Shown piece by piece: positions 7,815 to 18,897 of a stretch of 64,000 nt of DNA. The notes beneath the pieces were generated by a model. That model ran no database searches. It had not been told where the DNA came from and worked only from the letters and a program-made list of their open reading frames with translations. The stretch lies in NCBI GenBank assembly GCA_015057425.1, contig SVEL01000002.1:174898-238897 (forward strand), written 5' to 3'. The translations under genes were made by a program, and so were the position numbers. Within the stretch, counting starts at the first letter, position 1; every line of letters starts with the position of its first letter. Source of the stretch: Lachnospiraceae bacterium. Lineage in GTDB: Bacteria > Bacillota > Clostridia > Lachnospirales > Lachnospiraceae.

Positions 7815-9146
7815 TTATATATACAACTTTTCAAACTCATCAAAATAATTTTCGAAGGTTTTTCTTGTACATGAAGGATTAAGTATTTTTATTCCTTCTG
7901 TTTTAAGACCTAAAAGTGTAAATGCCATAGCTACACGGTGGTCATCATATGTCTCTATGATTGCAGGCTCTGCTTTGCCCGGTATGATTTTAACGCCATC
8001 TTCTGTTTCTTCACAGAATATTCCTGCTTTGTTTAATTCATTTGCAATAGCTGCTACTCTGTCACATTCCTGTCCTCTTATGTGGGATATCCCGGTTATT
8101 ACAGTAGGTGTCTTGGCATACGTTGCAACTGCGGCAAGGGTAAGAGCCTGGTCGGAAAAGTCATTCATATTAAGCTCTACACCATTATATTCACCATTTT
8201 TTGCACCTTCAAAAATTATTCCGTCATTATGTGGAATAATTTTTCCTCCCATTTTTTCAAGAAGCTTTACAAACTTAATGTCTCCCTGCATTACATCTTC
8301 ATATACGCCTTTTACCTGTACCGTAAAGCCGCATATCATAGCTGCCGCATAAAAATACGACGCCGCCGAAACATCCGGCTCAATATAATAAGAAAATTCA
8401 TTTTCTGCGACCATAGTATGGCCACCGGCTCTGCTGATATTTTTAACTGTATATACCTTACCATCAAACTCACTGTCAATACCGAAATCTTTCATAACCT
8501 TTCGCGTAATTTCAATGTAAGAGCCTGTCTTTTTATCACTTGTAATTTCAATATGCACATCTTTTTGTAACATCCGGGCAGTCATAAGTATTGCACTTAA
8601 AAACTGTGTACTTTTACTAATGTCAAGAGATATATCACAAGTCTTTGGTACTGACATCCCCTTTATCCTGATAGGAAGACAACCTTCTTCTTCAAGACAT
8701 TCTATATCGGCTCCCATATACTCAAGTACATCAAACAAAGGCTTCATCGGCCTTTTTTTCATCTGTTCTGAAGCTTCGATTACATACTCACCATCTGAAA
8801 AACCAAGCATAGCTGTTAAAAATCTTGCCGCTGTACCTGCACTTCCTACATATATCTTTGCCTGTTTCTTAGGAACAATGCCATTTTCTCCTTTTATAAC
8901 AGCTATTCTTTTTTCTTCATCAAGTTCCACTTCAAATCCAAGTTCTATAAGTGCTTTAGCAAAATATCTTGAATCATCGCTAAAAAGTGCCCCCTCAAGG
9001 ACACATTTTCTGTCAGAAAGAGCAGCCAGTAAAAGCGCTCTGTTAGTTATGCTCTTTGACCCCGGAGCAACTACCTTACGTATTACTGACTGCGTATCAT
9101 CACATATATTTAGTTTTTTAACCTCATATACTTTCTGATTATTCAT
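7815..9146 (-). CDS. aroA: 3-phosphoshikimate 1-carboxyvinyltransferase (EPSP synthase)
   Basis: 443 residues, in the usual range of 425-445. The PEP/S3P site motifs are visible: PGSKSITNRALLL (28-40), SAGTAARFLTA near 103-113 (first residue of the usual NAGT is Ser), KKRPM near 130, and DDHRVAMAF near 405-413. It joins PEP to shikimate-3-phosphate, the sixth step of chorismate synthesis, in the cytoplasm. Its ATG overlaps the stop of the upstream PilZ gene (TAATG), so translation is probably coupled; the unit is queA-pilZ-aroA. Confidence 0.96.
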   Translation of the reverse strand: MNNQKVYEVKKLNICDDTQSVIRKVVAPGSKSITNRALLLAALSDRKCVLEGALFSDDSRYFAKALIELGFEVELDEEKRIAVIKGENGIVPKKQAKIYVGSAGTAARFLTAMLGFSDGEYVIEASEQMKKRPMKPLFDVLEYMGADIECLEEEGCLPIRIKGMSVPKTCDISLDISKSTQFLSAILMTARMLQKDVHIEITSDKKTGSYIEITRKVMKDFGIDSEFDGKVYTVKNISRAGGHTMVAENEFSYYIEPDVSAASYFYAAAMICGFTVQVKGVYEDVMQGDIKFVKLLEKMGGKIIPHNDGIIFEGAKNGEYNGVELNMNDFSDQALTLAAVATYAKTPTVITGISHIRGQECDRVAAIANELNKAGIFCEETEDGVKIIPGKAEPAIIETYDDHRVAMAFTLLGLKTEGIKILNPSCTRKTFENYFDEFEKLYI

Positions 9147-9508
9147 TAGTTTAATCCACTTTCCTCTACCAACTCATGAATAGTAATCTTTAACTTATCA
9201 GAAGGTCTGATTCCGATAAATCTGCATCCGTATAATGTCTTTGGTTCACCTGTATTTTCCATTCTGACTATCTCGATTACTGTATCAAACTCTTCCTTAC
9301 CCCATAATACCATATGTGTATCATAGAATGTGTTAAGTTTAAGTTCTTCAGATGTCTTAAATGCAATACCATCTTCTGATACATTAACAAGATCCACAAC
9401 CATTTCATCCGTATTAAGACCTGATAAATCTTTTGTGTTTTTAATAAGATTTAACTTAATACTTACATCAATTTTCATTCTTTTTGATTTTCTTTTTTCG
9501 TTACCCAT
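9146..9508 (-). CDS. PilZ-domain protein (c-di-GMP binding)
   Basis: 120 residues, a stand-alone PilZ domain. The N-terminal arginine region KRKSKRMKI (5-13) and the downstream NVSEDGIAF (47-55), matching the D/NxSxxG motif, are the two parts that clamp a c-di-GMP dimer. The barrel continues to a hydrophobic C-terminal helix. Single-domain PilZ proteins act as effectors that pass c-di-GMP signals to motility, surface polysaccharide or enzyme targets. The operon partners queA and aroA do not reveal the target. No diguanylate cyclase gene is in this window. Confidence 0.88.
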   Translation of the reverse strand: MGNEKRKSKRMKIDVSIKLNLIKNTKDLSGLNTDEMVVDLVNVSEDGIAFKTSEELKLNTFYDTHMVLWGKEEFDTVIEIVRMENTGEPKTLYGCRFIGIRPSDKLKITIHELVEESGLN

Positions 9509-9527
9509 AAACCCTGCATCCTTTCGT

Positions 9528-10553
9528 TTAAATTAATAGCATTGCATCCCCGAAGCTAAAGAATCTGTATCTTTCTTTAATTGCTTCTTCATAAACAGCC
9601 ATTACATTTTCCCTGCCTGCAAATGCCGACACTAACATCAGTAATGTCGATTCCGGCAAATGGAAATTTGTTACAAGACCATCAATTATCTTGAATTTGT
9701 AGCCCGGATAGATAAATATCTCTGTCCATCCGCTTGACGGTGATATAGTTCCGTCTTCTTTTGCTGCAGACTCAAGCGTTCTGAGACTTGTTGTTCCGAC
9801 AGAAATAACTCTTCCGCCATTACTTTTTGCTTTGTTTATTTTATTGCATGCCTCTTCATCTACCATGTAGAATTCCGAGTGCATGTGATGTTCTTTTATA
9901 TTTTCAACTTTAACAGGTCGGAATGTGCCAAGCCCTACGTGTAAAGTCACACTGGCAATATCCACGCCCATAGCTTTTATTTCTTCTAAAAGTTCATTAG
10001 TAAAATGCAGCCCTGCCGTAGGCGCTGCCGCTGAACCTTCATGCTTTGCATATACGGTCTGATATCTGTTCTTATCTTTCAACTGATGTGTTATATATGG
10101 TGGCAACGGCATCTGTCCTAACTTATCGAGAAGTTCTTCCCATATGCCTTCATACTCAAACTCCACCACTCTGTTGCCTTCATCAACCACATCAAGAATC
10201 TTACATTTTAAAAGTCCGTCACCAAAATCAAGTACTGTTCCCGGCCTTGCTTTCTTCCCCGGCTTTACAAGAGTTTCCCATGTCTTTTCACCTGTTCTCT
10301 TAAGAAGCAGCACTTCTATCTTTGCTCCAGTTCCTTCTTTAACACCGAAAAGTCTCGCCGGTATAACCTTCGTATCATTTATAACAAGACAATCACCCGG
10401 TTTTAAATATTCCTTAATGTCTTTAAATATACGATGCTCATATTCTCCTGTCATACGATTTACCTTTAAAAGGCGGCTTGATGAACGGTCCAAAAGCGGA
10501 TCCTGTGCTATCAGTTCCTGTGGTAAATCATAATAAAAATCCTTTAAGTCCAT
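9528..10553 (-). CDS. queA: S-adenosylmethionine:tRNA ribosyltransferase-isomerase
   Basis: 341 residues, full length. [20 protein letters not shown] opens the protein as in all QueA, with [37 protein letters not shown] and [11 protein letters not shown] downstream. QueA transfers and isomerises the ribosyl part of AdoMet onto preQ1 in tRNA, making epoxyqueuosine at wobble position 34. Ribosome site TTAGGAG. No tgt or queG is in the window. First gene of the queA-pilZ-aroA unit. Confidence 0.97.
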   Translation of the reverse strand: MDLKDFYYDLPQELIAQDPLLDRSSSRLLKVNRMTGEYEHRIFKDIKEYLKPGDCLVINDTKVIPARLFGVKEGTGAKIEVLLLKRTGEKTWETLVKPGKKARPGTVLDFGDGLLKCKILDVVDEGNRVVEFEYEGIWEELLDKLGQMPLPPYITHQLKDKNRYQTVYAKHEGSAAAPTAGLHFTNELLEEIKAMGVDIASVTLHVGLGTFRPVKVENIKEHHMHSEFYMVDEEACNKINKAKSNGGRVISVGTTSLRTLESAAKEDGTISPSSGWTEIFIYPGYKFKIIDGLVTNFHLPESTLLMLVSAFAGRENVMAVYEEAIKERYRFFSFGDAMLLI

Positions 10554-10650
10554 GACTTTCTCCTAAATATCGGTATTTCCAATTAATGTAAACATCCGCC
10601 AACCTTTATCATTATACAAAAAAATGTATATATTTTGCAACATATTTACA

Positions 10651-11802
10651 TTATTTTTTACTCAGAAAATCAGCCAAAAGCAAATCTACTATCATACCAT
10701 AGCTCTTAGTACCTTCCTCCTGACCGTTAAACTCAAGATAACTGTCATTTATGGAATCACTTACATCTCCGATAGTTTCGCCCAATTCTGTCTCTTCAAA
10801 CTTTTCCCAATACTCAATTTCCGCATAGAAATCTTTCCACACATCATCTGAGATTGTTTCATCAACTTTGCAAAACAATTCATAATCTTCTCTGTAAAGC
10901 TTATTACTTGCATAAATATATGCTGTTGCATAGCCACTATAATTAAATTCCGGACTATCTGAGTTTACACAGGCGAGATAAGCTATATAATTAGCCTCTT
11001 CTTCCTTCATATATCCACACAAATGACTAAGTTCATGGCACATAGTAAAAGGTATACCATACTCCGGCACATCATTATTGACATTGGCCTCTATGGTAAA
11101 CGGCGAATAAATCCCTACTATTTCCGTATAAGACATATACCTTGACATAAGTATAGGTTTTGCTCTGCCTGCTATATATCCTATTGATTCATACTTTTTT
11201 GATATCTTTCTCATTGCGTCGGCAGCATCTCCTGACACATGATAAAAGCTGCCATTTAAAGTAACAGTACCGTCTTTACCGATGCTTGTAACATTTTCTC
11301 TTGACTCATTTGTTTTATTTGCTAAGAATACACACAATTCATATAATTCATCAACAGTATACTCTCTTACTTCAAAGTCACAGAACTTTTCAAAATCATA
11401 TCTGTAGTAATTTGTTCCACACATCATTGTAAAAACAAATAACAGAATTGCTCCGGTAAATGCTACATTTCTTACACCTTTCAGAATATATATCAATGCT
11501 GTTCTTACAGGCTTTTCTTTTATAAAAAAACATTTTACAAGTTTAATTACAAATACAATTATACATACTATCGCACCTATAATAAATCCATACAATATGT
11601 ACTCTGCCAATGAAAATGGCAAAAACCCCATAACAAACGCAAGGGGAACAGACAATATCTTAAAAATGCCACGGGCAAATATATATTCTGCCACAAAAGG
11701 ATTATTTTTTACTACTGCCATTACAATTCCTGTAATGGCAAGTAGTATTACCGTTATACATTCTAAAATATGTTTTTTTAAAAATCCAAAAAATCTTTTC
11801 AT
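10651..11802 (-). CDS. DUF3810 membrane protein with zinc-metallopeptidase motif
   Basis: 383 residues. Three hydrophobic segments lie in the first third (about 13-33, 48-88, 107-130), followed by a soluble domain. That domain holds FTMCHELSHLCGYMKEEEANYIAY: an HExxH-type motif (HELSH) with a glutamate-rich segment that could supply the third zinc ligand, as in gluzincins. This is the DUF3810 architecture; its substrate is not established. The gene starts 9 nt after dtd, so it is probably the last gene of the pheST-dtd unit. A membrane-tethered protease with its active site on one face is inferred. Confidence 0.82.
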   Translation of the reverse strand: MKRFFGFLKKHILECITVILLAITGIVMAVVKNNPFVAEYIFARGIFKILSVPLAFVMGFLPFSLAEYILYGFIIGAIVCIIVFVIKLVKCFFIKEKPVRTALIYILKGVRNVAFTGAILLFVFTMMCGTNYYRYDFEKFCDFEVREYTVDELYELCVFLANKTNESRENVTSIGKDGTVTLNGSFYHVSGDAADAMRKISKKYESIGYIAGRAKPILMSRYMSYTEIVGIYSPFTIEANVNNDVPEYGIPFTMCHELSHLCGYMKEEEANYIAYLACVNSDSPEFNYSGYATAYIYASNKLYREDYELFCKVDETISDDVWKDFYAEIEYWEKFEETELGETIGDVSDSINDSYLEFNGQEEGTKSYGMIVDLLLADFLSKK

Positions 11803-11811
11803 ACTTAAATT

Positions 11812-12252
11812 TTATAATTCATCTAACACTATTGTAAACGGACCGTCATTGAGAAGTTCTACAGCCATATCCGCACCGAATATACCGTGTTCAACTACTT
11901 CTATTTCTTCTTTACACTTTTCAATGACATACTCGTACAGTTCTTCTGCCAGTTGCGGCTTACCTGCTTTGATAAATGAAGGTCTGTATCCTTTCTTACA
12001 ATCAGCATAAAGTGTGAACTGGGAAACTATAAGAAGCTCTCCTCCCACATCTTTTAATGCAAGATTGGTTTTACCTTCTTCATCATCAAATATTCTAAGT
12101 CCGACAAGCTTTTTTACATACTTGTCAGCAACTTCCTTTGTGTCTTCATCAGACACGCCTACAAGCACCAAAAAACCTTTATTAATCTTACCGACTACCT
12201 GTCCGTCTACTGTAACAGATGCGTGTTTAACTCTCTGTATAATAAATTTCAT
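11812..12252 (-). CDS. dtd: D-aminoacyl-tRNA deacylase
   Basis: 146 residues from ATG 12252 ([17 protein letters not shown]), the standard family start, preceded by GAGG. A longer frame to 12336 would overlap pheT and is rejected. Catalytic motifs SQFTLYAD and, near the C-terminus, NDGPFT with the invariant Gly-Pro are present. DTD removes D-amino acids (and glycine from tRNA-Ala) from tRNA. Position 25 nt after pheT groups a synthetase with a proofreading enzyme. Confidence 0.96.
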   Translation of the reverse strand: MKFIIQRVKHASVTVDGQVVGKINKGFLVLVGVSDEDTKEVADKYVKKLVGLRIFDDEEGKTNLALKDVGGELLIVSQFTLYADCKKGYRPSFIKAGKPQLAEELYEYVIEKCKEEIEVVEHGIFGADMAVELLNDGPFTIVLDEL

Positions 12253-12277
12253 ATTAAAAACCTCTTTTTCATTTTTC

Positions 12278-14698
12278 TTAGCTTCTAAGTTCTGCTCCGA
12301 GGTTCTTATTAAGCTGCTTAAGTATCTTTTTAACAAATGCGTCTACTGATTCTGTTGTAAATGCTTCGTCCTTTGGAGTAAAGAGTACCGTAAATGCCAT
12401 ACTCTTCTGGTTTTCAGCTATCTGAGCACCTTCATAGATATCGAAAAGCTTAATACTTGTTATATATTTACAAGCATCCTTCATAACATTTTCAATCTCA
12501 CCGCAAGTTACATTCTTATCAACTACTATAGCTAAATCTCTCTGTTCTTCCGCAAACTTTGGAAGCGGAGTAAACATAGCTTTCTTGCCATACCACTGTG
12601 ACAATACTTCAAGGTCAATTTCCATAATATACATTGGCACACGCATATCACATTCATCTGCCACATCATAAGCAAGCTTTCCTAAGTAACCGATTTCTTC
12701 TCCGTTACAACTGATACTTGCAGTCTGGAACGGATGTAAGAATGTCTTTGCAGTATTTGCATAAGTAAATTCTACATGTAAAGTATCTGCAACCTTTTCC
12801 GCCATTCCTTTTAATGTGAAGAAACTTTCCTTTTCACCAAACACTGCTACGCAAAGTGTCTGACGTTCATCAGGATATTCTGTTAAAGGAAGTCCCTTTG
12901 GAATAAACTTCTTAGCTATTTCAAATAATCTTCCTGAGAGATTACCCTTCTTCTGATTATTCTTTACAGCATTAATCATGGAGGCTGCAAGTGTAGTTCT
13001 CATAAGAGAAAGTTCCTCACTGATTGGATTCATTATACGTATTGCATGACGTTCAGGAGCATCTTCCGGAAGCTTAAGTAAATCCAAATCTGATGGTGAG
13101 AAGAATGAGTAATGAATACATTCATGAGCACCTGTCATACAAAGTGCTTTCTTTAACTTCATCTCTGTCTTCTGCTGAATATTTTCACCACCAACAGTTA
13201 CCTGTGCTGTAGGCATAAATGTTGGTGTAATATGGTCATATCCATACATACGTATAACTTCTTCTGCCACATCCTGATATCCTTCCATATCCTCACGATA
13301 TGCAGGAATCTGTAATGTTAATGTATCACCATCTACCTTTGGTTCAAAAGAAAGATTTGTCATAATACGAATAATATCTTCATTTGGAACTGTAATACCG
13401 AGTACTGCGTTTACCTTACTGATACTTACTGATAATTCCTTTGGTTCTACACTGTTTCCTGTATTTACATCTACATGTAACTTTGAAACCTTACCGCAAT
13501 TTAATTCTTCGATTAAATGAAGAGCTCGTTTCATAGCCATAACTGTAGCATATTCATCTACACCCTTAGCATATCTTGCACTTGAATCAGATGACTTACC
13601 TACGGCTCTTGATGTACGACGGATATTATCACGGGCAAACTTAGCTGATTCAAATAATACCGTACTTGTAGTTTCTCTGATTTCAGAATTTAATCCACCC
13701 ATAACGCCTGCCAATGCGACCGGTTTAACACCATCGCAAATAAGCATATTTTCTGTGGTAAGTGTAAGTTCATCTTCATCTAATGTAGTAATCTTTTCAC
13801 CGTCTAAGGCACGACGTACATTAATTGCATCTCCTTCAAGAGTTGTATAATCAAATGCGTGCATAGGCTGACCAAGCTCTTTTAATATATAGTTTGTAAT
13901 ATCAACTACATTTGAAATAGCTCCGATACCTACAAGATTTAATCTGCGTTTCATCCAAAGTGGTGATTCAGCTATCTTTACATCATGTACAAAATGTGCG
14001 CTATATCTTGGACAAAGTTCAGGACAATCTACTGTAACTTTAAAGTTATCTATTGTCACATCATCCTCTGTATAATCAAGTGCCGGTGCCTTAAATGGCT
14101 TTTCAAGTACGGCTGCTATTTCTCTGGCAATACCTACAATACTCTGACAGTCAGGACGATTTGCTGTTATGGCAATATCAAAAATCCAGTCATCAAGACC
14201 AAGTATTGATTTAACATCTGTACCTACAGGAGCATCATCAGGTAACACTAAAAGTCCGTTATAATCTGCACCCGGGAACATATTTTCATTGACACCGAGT
14301 TCTACGCCTGAACAAAGCATACCATGTGATTCAACACCACGTAATTTGCCTTTTCCTATAGTCATAACACCTTCTACAGTCTTATGATCTTTTGCAGTCG
14401 CATATACGGTTGCGCCAACTAATGCTGCCGGAAATTTTCCTCCTGCACATACATTATCTGCGCCGCAGCAAATCTGGAATGTACCGTGTTCACCGCAATC
14501 TACCTGACATACATGTAAATGTGTATCAGGAATAGGTTCACACTCTAAAACATGTCCAACTACAACCTTACTTATGTCCTTTCCAACTTCATATAACTCT
14601 TCTACTTCAAAACCACAAGAAAATAACTTTTCTTCTAATTCCTGTGGTGTAATATCGATATCTACATAATCCTTTAACCAACTAAGTGGTGCTAACAT
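12278..14698 (-). CDS. pheT: phenylalanyl-tRNA synthetase beta subunit
   Basis: 806 residues, the usual bacterial length. It opens [25 protein letters not shown], has the tRNA-binding EMAP-like domain (about 40-155), B3/B4 editing and B5 domains, and a C-terminal ferredoxin-fold anticodon-binding domain ([15 protein letters not shown] onward). It forms the (alpha-beta)2 PheRS with PheS and edits Tyr-tRNA-Phe. Starts 24 nt after pheS and shares its T-box. Confidence 0.97.
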   Translation of the reverse strand: MLAPLSWLKDYVDIDITPQELEEKLFSCGFEVEELYEVGKDISKVVVGHVLECEPIPDTHLHVCQVDCGEHGTFQICCGADNVCAGGKFPAALVGATVYATAKDHKTVEGVMTIGKGKLRGVESHGMLCSGVELGVNENMFPGADYNGLLVLPDDAPVGTDVKSILGLDDWIFDIAITANRPDCQSIVGIAREIAAVLEKPFKAPALDYTEDDVTIDNFKVTVDCPELCPRYSAHFVHDVKIAESPLWMKRRLNLVGIGAISNVVDITNYILKELGQPMHAFDYTTLEGDAINVRRALDGEKITTLDEDELTLTTENMLICDGVKPVALAGVMGGLNSEIRETTSTVLFESAKFARDNIRRTSRAVGKSSDSSARYAKGVDEYATVMAMKRALHLIEELNCGKVSKLHVDVNTGNSVEPKELSVSISKVNAVLGITVPNEDIIRIMTNLSFEPKVDGDTLTLQIPAYREDMEGYQDVAEEVIRMYGYDHITPTFMPTAQVTVGGENIQQKTEMKLKKALCMTGAHECIHYSFFSPSDLDLLKLPEDAPERHAIRIMNPISEELSLMRTTLAASMINAVKNNQKKGNLSGRLFEIAKKFIPKGLPLTEYPDERQTLCVAVFGEKESFFTLKGMAEKVADTLHVEFTYANTAKTFLHPFQTASISCNGEEIGYLGKLAYDVADECDMRVPMYIMEIDLEVLSQWYGKKAMFTPLPKFAEEQRDLAIVVDKNVTCGEIENVMKDACKYITSIKLFDIYEGAQIAENQKSMAFTVLFTPKDEAFTTESVDAFVKKILKQLNKNLGAELRS

Positions 14699-14722
14699 AT
14701 CTTTGTACCCAACCTTTCTGTT

Positions 14723-15751
14723 TTATTTATCATTTAACTGATTTAATACTTTAATATCTGATTCAAATAATAACTTAATATTATTAATTCCGTACTTAAG
14801 CATAGCTGTACGTTCAATACCGATACCAAAAGCAAATCCGCTGTATACATCTGTGTCTATTCCGCAGTTTTGTAATACCTTATTGTTTACAACACCTGCT
14901 CCAAGGATTTCTATCCATCCTGTACCTTTACAAAGCTTACAACCTGTACCACCACATTCAAAGCAGCTGCAGTCAACTTCTACAGATGGCTCTGTAAATG
15001 GGAAATATGAAGGACGAAGACGAGTCTTTGTACCTTCACCGTAGATTTTCTTTACGAACTCATCCAACATACCCTGTAAATCACAAAGGGTAATACCCTT
15101 ATCAACTACAAGACCTTCCATCTGGGTAAACATTGGTGAATGCGTTGCATCATCATCTGAACGGAAAACTTTACCAGGTGATAAAATCTTAATAGGTGGC
15201 TGTTTCTTTTCCATTACATGAATCTGTCCTGCTGATGTCTGTGTTCTGAGAAGGAACTCCGGAGATAAATAGAAAGTGTCCTGCATATCTCTTGCCGGAT
15301 GATCCTGTGGAGTATTTAATGCCGTAAAGTTATAATAATCTGTTTCAATTTCCGGTCCTTCGAATATCTCGAAGCCCATACCTGCAAATATATCAATAAT
15401 TTCATTCTTAACAAGTGTAATCGGATGTAAATTTCCTTCTGCCATTTCTTCTGCCGGAAGTGAAATATCGATTTTTTCTGCTTCGTATCTTGACTGAAGC
15501 TCTTTAGCTTTCATCTTTTCATCGATTTCACCTAAGAATGTAAGCGCCCATTCCTTTAATTCATTGACACCCTTTCCATAAGCTGCCTTTTCTTCATTTG
15601 GGATGTTTTTCATCTCCTTCATCAAAAGACCAATCTTTCCTGTCTTTCCGTCTAAGAACTTTTTCTTAAACTCATATACTTCTTTTGATGAATTTAATAC
15701 TTCTGCTCCCGCAATAATTTCCTGCTTAATTTGTTCTAAATTTGCGTTCAT
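14723..15751 (-). CDS. pheS: phenylalanyl-tRNA synthetase alpha subunit
   Basis: 342 residues, full length. The coiled-coil N-terminus is followed by the class II core: motif 2 [18 protein letters not shown] and motif 3 [15 protein letters not shown] cysteine cluster ([18 protein letters not shown]), common in Firmicute PheS, lies between them. Ribosome site AAAGGAGCATAGCA. Expression is controlled by the T-box immediately upstream. Confidence 0.97.
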   Translation of the reverse strand: MNANLEQIKQEIIAGAEVLNSSKEVYEFKKKFLDGKTGKIGLLMKEMKNIPNEEKAAYGKGVNELKEWALTFLGEIDEKMKAKELQSRYEAEKIDISLPAEEMAEGNLHPITLVKNEIIDIFAGMGFEIFEGPEIETDYYNFTALNTPQDHPARDMQDTFYLSPEFLLRTQTSAGQIHVMEKKQPPIKILSPGKVFRSDDDATHSPMFTQMEGLVVDKGITLCDLQGMLDEFVKKIYGEGTKTRLRPSYFPFTEPSVEVDCSCFECGGTGCKLCKGTGWIEILGAGVVNNKVLQNCGIDTDVYSGFAFGIGIERTAMLKYGINNIKLLFESDIKVLNQLNDK

Positions 15752-15790
15752 TGCTATGCTCCTTTTCCTTTAAATTCTAAGTTGTTTCAT

Positions 15791-16056
15791 AAAAAAATCC
15801 CTTTAGTTTTTAACTAAAGGGACGAATATATTCCGCGATACCACCCTGATTCCCACATTATGCGGGCTCTCATTGACTGCGTAACGAGCAGTAAACCGTC
15901 TCAAACTACTTAATATGTTCACTTGAGAAGCTCCTGTGGGAATTTCAGCATATACCTGAACTTAAACGGGCTTTCAGCCGGTGACCCATTCTCTCTGAAA
16001 GAATATATATACCTACTTAACACATTCATTGCTTTTATGTATCTTTATTTCAACTA
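15791..16056 (-). ncRNA. T-box riboswitch (phenylalanine, controls pheST)
   Basis: Minus-strand T-box AGGGTGGTATCGCGG at 15831-15847, then a terminator stem TCCCTTTAGTT/AACTAAAGGGA (15798-15822) with a U7 tail. The upstream stem I and other leader stems fill 15860-16050. Cognate tRNA-Phe is inferred from the downstream genes. Length from the predicted transcription start is about 265 nt. Confidence 0.93.
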
Positions 16057-16062
16057 ATCCTT

Positions 16063-16091
16063 ATGATAGCACACTAAAATTTCAGTGTCAA
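16063..16091 (-). promoter_or_regulatory. sigma-A promoter of the pheST T-box transcript
   Basis: Minus strand -35 TTGACA (16086-16091), 17-nt spacer, -10 TATCAT (16063-16068). Confidence 0.8.
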
Positions 16092-16118
16092 CCTGATTTT
16101 AAACACACTAATACATAA

Positions 16119-16148
16119 TAAAAGGCCACCGCTTACGCGATGGCCAAA
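16119..16148 (-). terminator. intrinsic terminator of the CBM-like surface protein gene
   Basis: Minus strand 9-bp stem GGCCATCGC, loop GTAA, GCGGTGGCC, then TTTTATTA. Confidence 0.85.
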
Positions 16149-16170
16149 TAAACATTTTGCGGATTATCGA

Positions 16171-16800
16171 TTATTCGTTAACTGTTTTCTTTCTCATAAC
16201 AACTACTACTGCCATAGCAGCTACTACTATAACAGCTACTGGAAGTACTGATGCAACATCACCTGTAGTTGGTGTTTCCTCTGTTGTTGGAGCTTCTGTT
16301 GTTGGAGTTTCTGTTGTTGGTTGCTGTGCTGCTTCTTTTAATTCGTATGAAATCCAGTCAATGTTAGGAGCTTTCTTTCCTGTAACACCTGAAAGAACGA
16401 TTGAATTTGTTCCTGCATTAAGTGTTACTTCACCTACATATTCTGCATATGTTTCATAATCTGCATGTTCTTCTGTAATAATATCTTCTGCAACTACTGT
16501 TCCGTTAACAGCAAGAGATGCTGCTCTGTCGCCTTTACCATTATAACGAACTTTAACCTCATATGTACCTGCTGTTTCTACAGTAATTCCAAATGTAACT
16601 GTTCCAAGAGATGTTGCCTGATCATCTGGTGACTTAAGACCTATAACTGATGCTCCACCTTTTTCCTGTGCATTTGAATCATTAAGATTATTAACAGTTC
16701 CGTTTTCTGCCTCAATCTTTGTTGCTTCTGCCATAGCAAATGTACTCATAGCAAGTACTAACGCAGCTGTAATAGCTACAAAACCTTTAAATTTTTTCAT
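16171..16800 (-). CDS. cell-surface protein with CBM6/CBM35-like domain and sortase-type anchor
   Basis: 209 residues. A signal peptide (1-24, KKFKGFVAITAALVLAMSTFAMA) precedes a beta-sandwich domain (about 26-157). That domain has the CBM6/35 pattern: ATKIEAENGTV at the start, TAGTYEVKVRYNGKG, LNAGTNSIVLSGVTG and NIDWISYEL at the end. A Thr/Pro/Glu linker (TTETPTTEAPTTEET) leads to TPTTGD, a hydrophobic segment and RKK. This is the layout of wall-anchored proteins with an LPXTG-like 'xxTGD' signal. There is no catalytic domain, so it is likely a glycan-binding surface adaptor (inference). It has its own ribosome site and terminator. Confidence 0.82.
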   Translation of the reverse strand: MKKFKGFVAITAALVLAMSTFAMAEATKIEAENGTVNNLNDSNAQEKGGASVIGLKSPDDQATSLGTVTFGITVETAGTYEVKVRYNGKGDRAASLAVNGTVVAEDIITEEHADYETYAEYVGEVTLNAGTNSIVLSGVTGKKAPNIDWISYELKEAAQQPTTETPTTEAPTTEETPTTGDVASVLPVAVIVVAAMAVVVVMRKKTVNE

Positions 16801-16930
16801 AAAAATAAATCTCCTTTCATATGAAAAATCACAACTTTATTTATGTTGAGATTATAACATATATTTAAAAAAAATGCTATACCTTTTGACATATTTTTAC
16901 TAAAAAAATAAAGTTTTTTATTTTTGTTTA

Positions 16931-17671
16931 CTAAACAATCCTGTCATTCATCCATTGAAGTATCAAATCATAATATTTTTCACCTTTGAAAAAGCCGTGT
17001 CCCTGTTCAGGAACAGTAACAAATGTAACATCTACATCATTCTTTTCCATTAGTTCAACAAGCATTTCGCTTTGGCTGATATTTACAAGTTCATCCACAT
17101 CTCCATGCATAATAAGACACGGACAGGTATTCCTGTTTACTGTAAATAATGGACTTATTTTCTGTCTGTTCTCTTCTGAATTATAATCAGGGCTTCCTAC
17201 AAGCAGTTCTATCCATTCCGCTTCAACAGTTCCTGCCGGAATATCCTTAAAATATACCGGCGGATACCATATACACGCTCCTGCTGCTTCTCCGTCATTT
17301 GCCAGAAAAGCAGTAAGGTGTCCGCCTGCCGATTCACCCCAGATAAATATATTGTCTTTATCTATTCCAAGTTCATCAGCATTATCCTGTAAATATTTAA
17401 ATGAATATCTGCAATCTTCTATCTGGGCTGGCCATATGGCTTCCTGTGATAATCTGTACTCACAGCTTGCCACCATATATCCTGCATCCACCCATTTCTT
17501 AAATTCCTGCGGAATATATTTCCTTGTAAGTTCCTTTACACACCATGCACCGCCATGAATCCACATAACACACGGTTTTTTCTTATTATCATCATTTTCA
17601 TCTGTATAGAAGTCCATATAAAGAGTATAATTTTCGTCTTTTCTTATTACTACGTCAAGTTTTTCTGTCAT
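16931..17671 (-). CDS. alpha/beta-hydrolase, acetylesterase/BD-FAE type
   Basis: 246 residues. The oxyanion motif HGGAW lies at 39-43 and the nucleophile elbow GESAGGH near 113-119. HGDVDELV (catalytic Asp region) and QGHGF (catalytic His) lie in the C-terminal third. No signal peptide, so cytoplasmic. Family members include Aes-type acetylesterases and bifunctional feruloyl/acetyl-xylan esterases; the substrate cannot be read from sequence. The preceding gene encodes a glycan-binding surface protein, which makes a carbohydrate ester plausible but unproven. Confidence 0.85.
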   Translation of the reverse strand: MTEKLDVVIRKDENYTLYMDFYTDENDDNKKKPCVMWIHGGAWCVKELTRKYIPQEFKKWVDAGYMVASCEYRLSQEAIWPAQIEDCRYSFKYLQDNADELGIDKDNIFIWGESAGGHLTAFLANDGEAAGACIWYPPVYFKDIPAGTVEAEWIELLVGSPDYNSEENRQKISPLFTVNRNTCPCLIMHGDVDELVNISQSEMLVELMEKNDVDVTFVTVPEQGHGFFKGEKYYDLILQWMNDRIV

Positions 17672-17712
17672 AATTGTATACCTCTTTCTTCATCTATGTT
17701 TGTTTACTGCTT

Positions 17713-18774
17713 TTAACTAAGTGAAAACGGATAATTCTTTAACTTTGCTTTATTACATTTCAATGCCTCCCAGTTTCTTTCATACATTCCTTCCGGCAAT
17801 GGTTTAAACTTAAGCAAATCTTTAAGATAATCATCAAACTTATCTGTACTTTCAAATCCAAGTAAATTCATAACTGTCTGTACTGTTTCCTTATCTTCCT
17901 TTTCATACATCTTAACAAATTCTCCAAGGAATCTTCCGCAGGCACGGCCATGTGCTTCTCCTGTTTCGTATGTTACCATATAACTTAATCCGTGGGGAAG
18001 GCTTGTCTGAGTATGTGCAATTGCCATTCCTCCAAGCATTGAAGCTTTCATCATATTTTCATAAGCCTCATCATCAAATTCATTTGTCTTTAATGCATCC
18101 TTATAGTTTCCAAATGTAGATAATCCTGCCGAACTATAAATTCTGTTATAATCATCTGCATTTGTATTCAGATAACTTTCCACAAGATGTGCCAATGTAT
18201 CTGTACAAGTATTTACAATTCCGTTATATGACTGTGTTGCAAGATATCTGATATCAAGAAGTGCCAACTGTGGAAAGATTCGGTGACTTATACTTCGTTT
18301 TGTTCTTTCTTCATGAATAGTCAGTATGGCATAAGGCGTAACTTCTGAGCCTGTACCTGCCGTAGTCGGTATAGCTACAACCGGAAGATTTGCACACTCT
18401 TCATTTTTATAAAGTATATCTCTATCCTTATGCGGATTTTTCATCATCATTGCAATTGCCTTTGACGCATCAAGAGGTGAACCACCGCCAAGTCCTATTA
18501 CATAGTCTGCACCATTTTCAATCCCATAATCTCTTGCTTTCATAACTGTTTCCACAGACGGATTTTCTTCTATATCATCAAATATAATATAATTTCTGCC
18601 CTCTTTCTTTAACGCTTCTTCCAAATCCTTAAGGGAACCGTTTACTTTTGATGAATGTTTTCCTGTTACAATCAGTGCCTTTGAACCATATGCAGCAACA
18701 ATTGCGCTGTTATTCACTATACAATTCTTACCACAAATCACTTTTGTAGGCATATACAATTTCTTTTCTGACAT
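17713..18774 (-). CDS. iron-containing (group III) alcohol dehydrogenase
   Basis: 353 residues from the ATG at 18774, chosen over 18786 because GGAG lies 6 nt upstream. The NAD(P) site shows as GLGGGSPLDASKAIA. The metal-binding half carries the family histidines in HTQTSLPHGLSY and GEAHGRACG. Group III enzymes reduce aldehydes or ketones with NAD(P)H and Fe or Zn. Substrate unknown; candidates include butanol/propanediol-type dehydrogenases. It lies 42 nt before the esterase on the same strand. Confidence 0.87.
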   Translation of the reverse strand: MSEKKLYMPTKVICGKNCIVNNSAIVAAYGSKALIVTGKHSSKVNGSLKDLEEALKKEGRNYIIFDDIEENPSVETVMKARDYGIENGADYVIGLGGGSPLDASKAIAMMMKNPHKDRDILYKNEECANLPVVAIPTTAGTGSEVTPYAILTIHEERTKRSISHRIFPQLALLDIRYLATQSYNGIVNTCTDTLAHLVESYLNTNADDYNRIYSSAGLSTFGNYKDALKTNEFDDEAYENMMKASMLGGMAIAHTQTSLPHGLSYMVTYETGEAHGRACGRFLGEFVKMYEKEDKETVQTVMNLLGFESTDKFDDYLKDLLKFKPLPEGMYERNWEALKCNKAKLKNYPFSLS

Positions 18775-18897
18775 AATTTGCTCCATTTCTTATTTTCAAA
18801 TTTGTTTTTTTCAGAATTCTATTCTCATTTTCTTGCTTTAAAGAAATCTGTTATATATAATTATTCATATATACTATTATAGCAGAGGTCAAATAAT

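Noticed and set aside
7957..9138. Long plus-strand ORFs opposite aroA
   Set aside because: Antisense shadows; no ribosome site or recognisable motif.
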